NCBI RefSeq assembly: GCF_031877795.1
Contig: NC_133934.1
Coordinates: forward strand, 105,774,610 to 105,838,609
Origin: Strix aluco
Taxonomy: Eukaryota; Chordata; Aves; Strigiformes; Strigidae
Length of the DNA stretch: 64,000 nucleotides
Direction: 5' to 3'
The notes under the pieces are model-generated. The model had not been told where the DNA came from, searched no databases, and worked only from the letters and a program-made list of their open reading frames with translations. This document shows, one piece after another, positions 56,204-64,000 of the stretch (positions are counted from its first letter, which is position 1; the number at the start of each line of letters is the position of its first letter). The position numbers and the translations under genes were made by a program.

Positions 56204-59200
56204 GTACTGCCCGCCGCGGGCACCGGCCGCGGGGAGGGAGGCGGGAGGAGTGGAGGGCGGCGGTTGGGCGGGCGAGGACGGCGGCTCCAAGGGCACCGGG
56301 ACGCGTCCGCCCCCCCTTCCTGCCCGCCCGCCGCGAGGCACAGCCGCCCCGGGGCGGGGAGGGAAGGGAGGGGCGGTACGGGTGGCGGGGCTGCCCCCCC
56401 GGGAGGGCCAGGGTGAGCGCGGCGCTGCCCTTTCCCGCGCCCGGCGCCGCCGGTGCCTGTGCCGCTACCCCCTTACTGCCCCGCCCCGCGCCGGGCCCGT
56501 CGTCCCCTCGGGAAAGGCGGCGGCGGCGGCACCGGGCGGAGCTGACAGGCGGGAAAAGCTTCCGAAAACCGTCGGTCTCGGGCTCCGCCGCCTCAGGCTG
56601 TCGCTGGGCTGAAGCGTTTGGAGGGCCTCTCTGCTGGCAACCGCGGTTCGCTTCGCACCGCCCCCCTCCCCGGCCGGGGCCGGCCCGGTGCAGAAACGGC
56701 AAATAAACTGGTGTCTAGTTCTTGGTTGAATTCCTGTGCTCAGTTTCTAAAGCAGTCGTTCAACCGATGCAAACGGCAGTAACCAGTGCTGGCGGCAGCC
56801 TGGGCTTGTAGAGGCCAGCTGGCCAGAGCCGGCTACTTAAATCAACACCGGGGCCTCGCGTGGCCGGCTGGTTTCTGTCGTTTGCTGACGTCTGGCCGCA
56901 TCTTCCGTTTAAACAGCAAACATGCATAGCTTTGTGCGCATACGGGTATATGCGTGCATATGCATACATATATATACGTATTTACAGGAGGAAAAACACC
57001 ACTTCTCTTCCAGATGACTGGCTGAAGCCTTAGAGCATGAGAGTTGATTTCAGCCATCGTGTGAATGTAGGCGAGCAAGTGTTGACAGCTAATTGCAATA
57101 TTGAATATTTAACTATGTCGTGCTTCCCCACAGAGCTGTTGTATGTTAGATGCTTGTCTTTGGGTGCAGCATATAGATTTGTGTTTGTAAGTATGTGTGT
57201 ATATATAAAAAAACTGCACTATAAACAATTTATAACTAACTATATAGTTATATTTTGTTATACATATATGTAGATATAAATTAATTATAGTGCAGTTTAA
57301 GCTTTTTAAAGTGACATTTTAACATTTAAGCTTTGTCAGCTCTCAGTGGTGCTGTGTAATTATACAGAGCAGGGGGAAAAGCCAGATGGAGTAGTCAAAC
57401 CTTTTACAAAAGTAGTCTGGAAATCGGGAGGTTACAGGAGGTTATAGGTGAGTACTAGGAAGGAGAGATAATTTTAGGTAACCTGTTAGATGTACTAGAA
57501 AAGTTGAGAAGTCAAGATGGTGGTAATAGATTTCCATTTGAGTAGGGATGTGGGAAGTAAGTTTTGATGAAGGGGATAATACAGGCTTTTATGGGAGATG
57601 GAAAGAAACACCAGAACTTGGCAAACCTTTGATGGGAGAAGTGAGAACAATAGACAAGTACAAAATTCAGAAGTGTAGGGTTGAATGGGAGAACACTGGA
57701 GTCAGCAAGAAACAACGAGGGTGGGGAAGAATTGGCTGATTTTGATGATCTTGTAAAGGAGAAAAAGGTCCTGGATTCATGTATCAAGTAGAAATCATGA
57801 ATAGCTTGCATTTGAGCATGTAAGACTTGGGGGGGGGGGGGGGCAGCTGTTGAAGGATGACCTGAAAAAGTCCAGAGAAGAGCTAGTCTGAAAAGGGATG
57901 GTTTGATCAGGAGCTGTGTTCAGTGTTTTGAGAATCAAGTCCTATTTATCTGGGGAAGAGTTTGTAAAGAACTTTTTTTTCCCTGTTTGATCCTCCCCAT
58001 GTGCTGGAAGAGTTCTCAGCCTGTTGTCTTAGTAACAGTATCCTTTACCACTCAGCATTTTATCTCCATCCCATCTTAGCATCTGCCCTGCCTTGCTCTA
58101 TATAATTGTGTTAACATCAGTGAAAGACGTGCAGTGGGTTTTTTGTGTGTAGCAGTGGTTCACGCTCATTCTTGTTAAAGCAGCAGCTTCTCTGCTTTGA
58201 AGAAGCTGGGGCTGGAGAACCGATTACTGCTTTGTCTGTTGTCAGAGCTGCCCAGCACTGGGCTTCTGTTTTGCCTCTGTTGAAATTAGCTGTACCTTCC
58301 TCTTCAGTTAGAGTCCTTACCTGAACTGGTCCCCGTTCCCGCTGTTGGAGGAGAAATCTGTAGGTATACAGACTGTCGCTTTAGCTGATGTATTCCATAA
58401 TTTATTTCAGAGTGTTATGACGTACTGGAAGGTGACGGCTCCTTGAAAGGTGCAGCCTGGGATGCTCTGTGCCAGGGTCATTTTGACATCATAACAGTTA
58501 TAAAAACAATTCTGAGAAGTCATGTGAAACATAGGGGAAAAATTAATCGCTTGGTATGTGAGTCACTAGCTAATTAGACCAAGACTTATTTTTCCAAGTG
58601 AAGTCTGTCAGTTTAAAGTGGCCCAAAGTGCTAATGCCAGCTAGCAAAACCTAAATGTTTCCATTTTCACTGAAGAAGCTCTAAGATCGGGCAGAGAGCA
58701 GGTTTAGCAGGGTGATACCAGGAAGGAATCACAATGATTCATTCGGGGGAAAAGGGGAACAGGAAACAGCCCTGTCAGGCATCTCTGGGGGCTGCACGTG
58801 CCTCTCTGAGGTACTGTAGTGAAGAGATGGACACACAGCAGTTCTGCAGAACACAGGAGAGGAATCTCAGTATCTTATTAGCGGCTTCTTCCTCACATTA
58901 GAGCTCTTTCCCTCATTTCTTAACCTAAAGGACAGAAGGGTTGAGCGATACCAATTTTTTCCTTAATTTTGCAGCAGTTGTGAAACACAGACTTGGCACC
59001 TTTTGTGGAAGAGAGATTGCAGATGTGTTTTCTCACAATGATTTATTTTAGGACAGACCTTCTAAACTTTTTTTTTTAACCTTACAGTAAACTGGTCCTG
59101 AGCAAATAAAATTGGCTGTTTCTGCTTCAGTCTGAGGCTGTTCCTCTTTCTTAACGAGTTATTGTCTGGGATGCTAGGAATACCTTTAACCACCTTTTTT

Positions 59201-62200
59201 TATAAAGCACCCAGGAAAACATTAATGGGCAGAGGGGAGCTCAGGTCACTTGATACTGTATATTTGATTGATTTCATATTATCTGGGGCACTATGGAAAG
59301 AGGGAAGAATTTGATCAATGCGGAAACTAACATGTGCTGAGGATTGTGGTGGTTTAGATGCTTGACCAAGTGGAGTTAAGTTGAAGTTTGTCTTACTGAT
59401 CCCAGTTTACAGCTGGCTCTACACTAACCAGATCTGAGTTAGCAGGGGGCCAGTGCTGCACCAAGATAAAGCGTTATAGCCTTCACGATGACTCTGCAGA
59501 CTGTGCAAGGCTCCCTGCTTTCCTTTCCCCAGCCAGACCTGGGGCAGGGGCTCCAGCAGGCCCTGCTGGAAGCCGATCTTGCAGGACTGCTGGTCTGGGA
59601 TGGTTGGTCCCTGCAGTGGGCTGGCAAAGGGTTGCTGCGTGGCACTGTGCTGGAGCTCCTGGGCACTGCCAGATGCACAGTGGCTTAGCAGCAAGGCAGC
59701 CTGGCTGTCTGCATCCTCAGCACAGCTAATCATAACCCTGTTGAACTGCCCGTCAGTCACTGAGTTGACCATGCGTTAGTATCGGAGAAGCCAAATCCAT
59801 CAATAAGTTTGGATAATTAAACTGCCAAGGGGCTGATTCCAGACGTGTTAGCAGTTTTGACAATATGAAGTGTTCACTGAATATGTTTTTGTACCCTACA
59901 GCACTCAGTCCTGTAGACGGTGTGGCAAGCTTAAAGCATTTCTTTGATCCTTGATGTCTATGTTGTCTTATCACACACAGCTCCACAATTTTTATATTTA
60001 AGATCAGTTATATTCCATCCTGCTTGCCCTGGTGCAGCTGAAATCAGGGCTTATACGCAAACTTCCCTTCAGATGCTGAAGATGTGAATGAAATCTAATT
60101 TTTACCTCTTACCTTAGCTGCTGGATAAGGGTGCTTTGAGCTGTTGAGTAACTGCTGTTCCAAACCAGTCAACTGCATTTCAGTCATGGTTACTGTCATG
60201 TTTTCCCATAGCTTTTAAAGGGTTCTTAGGTTCTCCAGGTCTGCAGGTTTGATGCTAGAGAAATGTATAATAACAATAGGGAAAGCAACTGGAATATCTT
60301 GAAATGTCTTTTACTTTCGAGGAAAGTTATGCTGAGATAGGAGTTCCGTCAAAGATTACATGGGTATGAAGTGAAACGTCACCAGAAGGTGGAATTCCTG
60401 GCTCACTCAAGGCAGTAGAAATTTTGCCGTCAAGGTAAATTCTGGCCTTCTGCAGTTCAAAGGCTCCATAGCCTTAAAACAAACAAGCAAACAAACCCCA
60501 GATGCTGCATTCATGACTGTAGGAGTAAACATCATGGGATGTTTTTCATCGTATCCAGTAGCTGCCCTTGACCTTCTCATAACAAATTTTTAGTGAATGA
60601 ATCTTTAGAAATCTGTTCCTTTTTAAAGAGGAAACTGTGCATGAGAAGGTCAAAATAGCTGGAGCCACAACTGAAAACTAAGTGCATCAGGTTTAGCATC
60701 ACTCCACAGGAAAGCATCCTGGAAGGAGACAAAGCAAAGAAGGCTGTAGGTGCCCTCCCCACCTCCCTCCCTTGCACAATATGGGAAGGTGGCACGCCTG
60801 CAGTCTGGAGCATGGGAATGGTGGGTCCTGTCTCTGATCCAGGTCTCATGGGAAAACCAAAGTCCTTCTAGGGTGGGTCTGTCTTTTTGCAATACTGATA
60901 GTTCCTCTTCTCTCTGACAGGGAAACTGTACTCTGGCAAGATGCTCTCTGTCTGGTGAGTCTTACACTTTTATTTCATTTCAAGCTACCTAGACAGAACA
61001 GAGCTGATGACGGAAATTGGTAATAGGTTTGATTGGGGTTTATTTCTGTCAGTCATGTAATGAAGAAACAGTGGGTAAAATGAGCTGTGTTTCCATGTGA
61101 GCGCTTCCCTTGCCTAATGGACACGCTGCCCAATCCATTCCGCTCTGGTGAAGATTTCACAGCAGCAGCACAGTGTATTTCAAGCATTGCAGTGCTTGAA
61201 ACACATGCTGTTGCAGAGCCTAGCTCTCTAACAAACTCCTTTGAAAATGATGGGTGAATGTTTTGACATATCAAATCTAGTATGCTTGTGAACTCCTCTT
61301 CAGTGCTTAAACTGGATTTTCCCAGATCTCTCTTTTTTCTAGCTGTGCTGTGTTTATATAGCATTACATCACTCACTTCTGCTTGCACTTTGAGAAACCA
61401 GTTAGATCTGCTTACCTTTTCTGGTTTCTAGAGTTCCAATATCAGCTCTTTAGTAGGGCATGGTGTCAAAATTGTATCGCTTTTTTTAAAAATCAAGTGG
61501 GGAGATGGTTCTTCCTTCTGGCATTGTGTAATTGAGATAATTATGTTCTCCAGTTGCCACGCTGGCTCTCTTTAAGATCAGTCTGGAAAACTGCCCAGTG
61601 CCCTGAAAGAGACAAAGGACAGGAGTTCAGTTCATAATAAAAATTGCAGTGTCAGGGCATGTGAGCAGTGTGTAAAGGGGACAGTAAGGTATGTGAAACT
61701 GAGAAGCTATGCAAGTACCTCCCTGCTGTGAGTTTTGGAAAAGAAATGTTCTTGGGACTGCAGGTGGACAGAGAAGAGGGATGATGGTGGCTTGCTACTC
61801 TGTCCTACACCCTGTTTTCATTCTTTTTTTCTCCCTACCTGTCCATGCGACTGAGGCTTCCTGGTGGTGCCTCTTAGGGGACTGATGCCTTGCTCCTATT
61901 AGAAACCTCTTTGTATTGGTGAGGATAACTCGGCAGCAGCTGTGATTTTAGCAGTCCTGGAGGTGTCCCTCATAGCTGTTTCCTGGTTTTGTTCTGACTG
62001 GGGTAGCTGCTGCTTTGTTTGCCCCATTTCAAAGTTATCCTTATTAGCTTTGAGGTCAAGATATAACTGTTTTTGCCATGTCTGTAAATCTAGATGAAGA
62101 CAAGACCACTACTCTTAGCAAGCTAGGCGCAGATTTGATGGTGCTGAGGTGCCTCTATATGGCTATGTTCCCCACTTAGTCCCAAGCTTCTTTCAGGGTG

Positions 62201-63859
62201 CATAGGGGTGTTATCGGCACTCTTTTGCCTGACAGGGACACTTGAGGGCTGGACAACGTTCCTGTGGGGTAACACCATTCTCATTCACAGGTGTGGCTGG
62301 GAGCCAGGGATTGGCTTACACCAACAGCAGGAAGCTTGTGTAAGTATCCCCAGGAAAGCTGTGATGTGGAGAGGCTGGGGCTGCTCTAGCTCTGATAAGA
62401 TTTGTGGGCTGGGAGGAAGAATATGGTTGGCTGTCATAAAATCCCTGTGCACATCGTAGGAGCGTGGATCTAGCCCTAACAAAATCTAGGTTTTGCAGGT
62501 CAGGAACTGTGGCATGCTTAAAGAAAACAAGCTTCATTTGGAATCAGATACCGAGGCAGGGAAAGGACAGGAATGAGGAGACTGGTGACAAGTGCATCTC
62601 TACCCTTTGAGTATCTGACTAGAAGTCTTGTTTGCTCTATGGCGGCCTCTTGCTAGGATTTTTGTCAGAAGTGGGGTGGTTCAGGGAGCTGTTGTTCATG
62701 TGGCAAGGTTTGCATTGCTTGAGGTGGTCTTGTAAAAATGTATTTGGGGAAATAACCTTAATAGCGTACCCATAAAAGCCTGAAATGCTGGTCTGTTTGC
62801 ACCAAGTAGCCTGTGTTAGAGGAAATACTAAAGCACGTTTGCTTCAGGTTTCCAAATGTGGTGTCAGTAGGTGTAAAAAACATCCTTTGGAACGCTTGGG
62901 ATTGCCAGCTCCCTGTGAAGGGACATGGTGGAAATAGCTGTCTCTTGGATGTGTTGCCATAGGCAATTTATGGTGCTTTCTCTTTTTGGAGCAATCTAGC
63001 AACTTCTGTAGAGATGTCAGTCCTGATGTGGAGGTAAAAAATGGTTACTGCTCTAGTCTTGGGCATAGGGTGGGCTGGCTAGGTCAGCCTTTTATCAGTA
63101 TTTAAACCACAGGTGTTCTGTTGGGCTGTCTCCTTAAATTAAAATTCCGTAAATGTCCGTTCTCACTGAGTTTCTGAGAGCACTAGTGATGGTAAGCTGT
63201 AATGTTTTCTTTCTTAGTGGGGATTGTTGCAGCTTGAGCTGCAGGAGTCCCTTGGAACAAATACATTAGAACAGCTGAGCAGCCTTTCAGATCAGTTAAG
63301 CAAATGTAAATTCTGTACTTGAGCTTGGTGCTGGCAGCGTGCAGAGGAATGTACTTCTGTGTTCATATCTTTCTCTCTTTCTGCAGAGTAAATAGCTCCA
63401 GTGTCTTCACTGTCCGTTACTTCAGAACCACTGCAGTACATAGTAAGTAAAAAGACAAGAGTCAGCGGGATGGCTCTTGTGCTACTTGTTGCTGTCCTGA
63501 CAACAGCTGAAGCTACCTCTTCATCCTTAGTCTAGGCCCACTGCTGTCCCGCCTTGATGGATGGTGAGGGTTTATGTTCCGAGGCCCTAAAGATTTTGTC
63601 TGGCATTCCTGTCACAGTGTGGCTTTCGGTCAGATGGGAATTTCTCTTGTATTGAAGCAAGGAGAAGGCCAGTGTTTGATGTCTGTTGTCCTATCCGCTC
63701 TAGTAGAGTCCTGCTGACAAGAATGAAGCAATACCATAAATTTTGAGCTCTGAATGTCTTCATGTCTGTCTGTCTCTCTCACAGGGGATGACGTGGTTAC
63801 AGTGAACACCCCGGCCTTTGCAGAGTCAGTCACAGAAGGAGATGTCAGGTGGGAGAAAG
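56135..63859 (+). CDS. DLST: DLST, dihydrolipoyl succinyltransferase (E2 of 2-oxoglutarate dehydrogenase), 5' part
   Basis: Mitochondrial matrix enzyme that transfers the succinyl group from the E1-bound intermediate to CoA via a lipoyl arm in the TCA cycle. Exons 56135-56203, 60921-60954, 62291-62339, 63387-63442 and 63785-63859 join in frame to 94 residues, and the gene continues past the right edge. Residues 1 to about 69 are an Arg/Leu/Ser-rich mitochondrial presequence ([20 protein letters not shown]...). From about residue 71 the lipoyl domain begins with [20 protein letters not shown]. The lipoyl-lysine loop and the catalytic domain lie outside the window. The upstream frame is open, but the start matches the family's short MLxRSRC-type beginning. 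Confidence 0.95.
56946..56981. repeat. 36-nt alternating purine-pyrimidine tract
   Basis: The tract starts gtatatgcgtgcatatgcat and ends tatacgtat. It alternates purine and pyrimidine without a break for 36 bases, and another 11 alternating bases precede it at 56934-56944. Such tracts can adopt Z-DNA or extrude cruciforms. Confidence 0.8.
57211..57298. repeat. 88-nt nested palindrome (hairpin)
   Basis: The outer arms aaactgcactataa (57211-57224) and ttatagtgcagttt (57285-57298) are exact reverse complements. After a two-base mismatch on each side comes a second perfect pair, aatttata (57227-57234) and tataaatt (57275-57282). The loop contains a further 14-nt perfect palindrome, taactatatagtta, at 57237-57250. 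Confidence 0.85.
57829..57843. repeat. Homopolymer G15
   Basis: Fifteen consecutive guanines in DLST intron 1; the exact length is uncertain. Confidence 0.85.
60921..60954 (+). CDS. DLST: DLST exon 2 (34 nt)
   Basis: Tiny exon reading [11 protein letters not shown] plus one base; acceptor ctctgacag, donor tctg|gtgagt. Mammalian DLST has GNCPLGRRSLPG at this place as I recall it, which identifies the exon despite its length. Confidence 0.88.
60955..62290 (+). other. DLST intron 2
   Basis: A 1.3-kb GT-AG intron; nothing further was recognised. Confidence 0.8.
62291..62339 (+). CDS. DLST: DLST exon 3 (49 nt)
   Basis: Acceptor attcacag, donor cttgt|gtaagt. It completes a Gly codon and reads [15 protein letters not shown], part of the presequence; phase 1 in, 2 out. 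Confidence 0.88.
62340..63386 (+). other. DLST intron 3
   Basis: A 1.0-kb GT-AG intron; nothing further was recognised. Confidence 0.8.
63387..63442 (+). CDS. DLST: DLST exon 4 (56 nt)
   Basis: Acceptor tttctgcag, donor cata|gtaagt. It reads [18 protein letters not shown]. The RYFRTTAV segment is the conserved end of the presequence, where mature E2 subunits are cleaved. Confidence 0.9.
63443..63784 (+). other. DLST intron 4
   Basis: A 342-nt GT-AG intron with a ctgtctgtctctct pyrimidine tract before the acceptor. Confidence 0.85.
63785..63859 (+). CDS. DLST: DLST exon 5 (start of lipoyl domain)
   Basis: Acceptor ctctcacag, donor aaag|gtgagc. It reads [20 protein letters not shown] then RWEK. 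This is the first beta hairpin of the lipoyl domain; the lipoylated lysine would be encoded in the next exon, outside the window. Confidence 0.95.
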
Positions 63860-64000
63860 GTGAGCAGTTGCCTCTTCCCTGAAACTCTGCACTGGACAGC
63901 TCAGGGATGGATTGTAGTTCACTGACTGACAGTCTGCTCTGTGCCTTTCAATCTGTGACAAATGAGACAGTTAATTGCAGTTCTCCTAAGGAGTTAAAAT

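Larger units (their letters stand above)
55990..56620 (+). promoter_or_regulatory. DLST CpG-island promoter
   Basis: Dense CpG dinucleotides span the first exon and the start of intron 1. There is no TATA box near the ATG, as usual for housekeeping genes. Two CTTCCGG (ETS/GABP) sites lie at 56070-56076 and 56092-56098. The transcription start is not determined but must lie before 56135. Confidence 0.8.
56204..60920 (+). other. DLST intron 1
   Basis: A 4.7-kb GT-AG intron. The first 400 bases are CpG-rich. It also contains an alternating purine-pyrimidine tract (56946-56981), an 88-nt palindrome (57211-57298) and a run of 15 guanines (57829-57843). The open frames near 59419-59772 and 60577-60892 resemble nothing. 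Confidence 0.8.

Noticed and set aside
55676-56416. Long plus-strand open frame upstream of and through DLST exon 1
   Set aside because: It is in frame with DLST but is C-rich low-complexity before 56135 and then runs through the intron 1 donor. The family start and the acid-free targeting helix begin at 56135.
55980-56706. Several overlapping 110-240-codon frames on both strands in the DLST CpG island
   Set aside because: GC-rich DNA has few stops; the products are Arg/Gly/Pro/Ala-rich with no domain.

Overview
The window is vertebrate nuclear DNA, most likely from a bird. The introns are short to moderate and the only dispersed repeats I recognise are CR1 LINE pieces. Three spliced genes lie in the order YLPM1 (+), PROX2 (-), DLST (+), which is the neighbour order I recall from human 14q24.3. 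No operon, phage, plasmid or CRISPR features are present.

Layout. Positions 1-29590 hold the 3' part of YLPM1: a partial intron carrying a CR1 element, one very large exon at 4515-6899 with two protein-coding minisatellites, fifteen smaller coding exons, and a final 3' UTR exon with a poly(A) signal at 29562. The coding phases of all 16 exons join without a break into 1493 residues ending at the stop at 28780-28782. Positions 29591 to about 45770 are AT-rich intergenic DNA with no gene I can support. From about 43 kb to 56.7 kb the DNA becomes GC-rich. PROX2 lies on the minus strand, with coding exons between 50411 and 47257 and a probable untranslated first exon near 54.0-54.1 kb. DLST begins in a CpG island with its ATG at 56135. 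Five coding exons (94 residues) are in the window and the gene runs off the right edge.

How the genes relate. YLPM1 and PROX2 are tail to tail; PROX2 and DLST are head to head, with about 2 kb between their probable first exons. YLPM1 (ZAP3) is a nuclear protein with a C-terminal P-loop kinase-like domain and a protein phosphatase 1 docking motif. PROX2 is a prospero-type homeodomain transcription factor. DLST is the E2 core subunit of the mitochondrial 2-oxoglutarate dehydrogenase complex. There is no sign that the three act in one pathway; the cluster is a conserved neighbourhood.

Most interesting observations. The first coding intron of PROX2 looks like a minor-spliceosome (U12-type) AT-AG intron with a textbook donor and branch point. 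DLST intron 1 holds an unexplained 88-nt nested palindrome. YLPM1 carries a run of in-frame 33-bp repeats, some of them identical copies. I found no clearly new biological system; most of the rest is ordinary intron.
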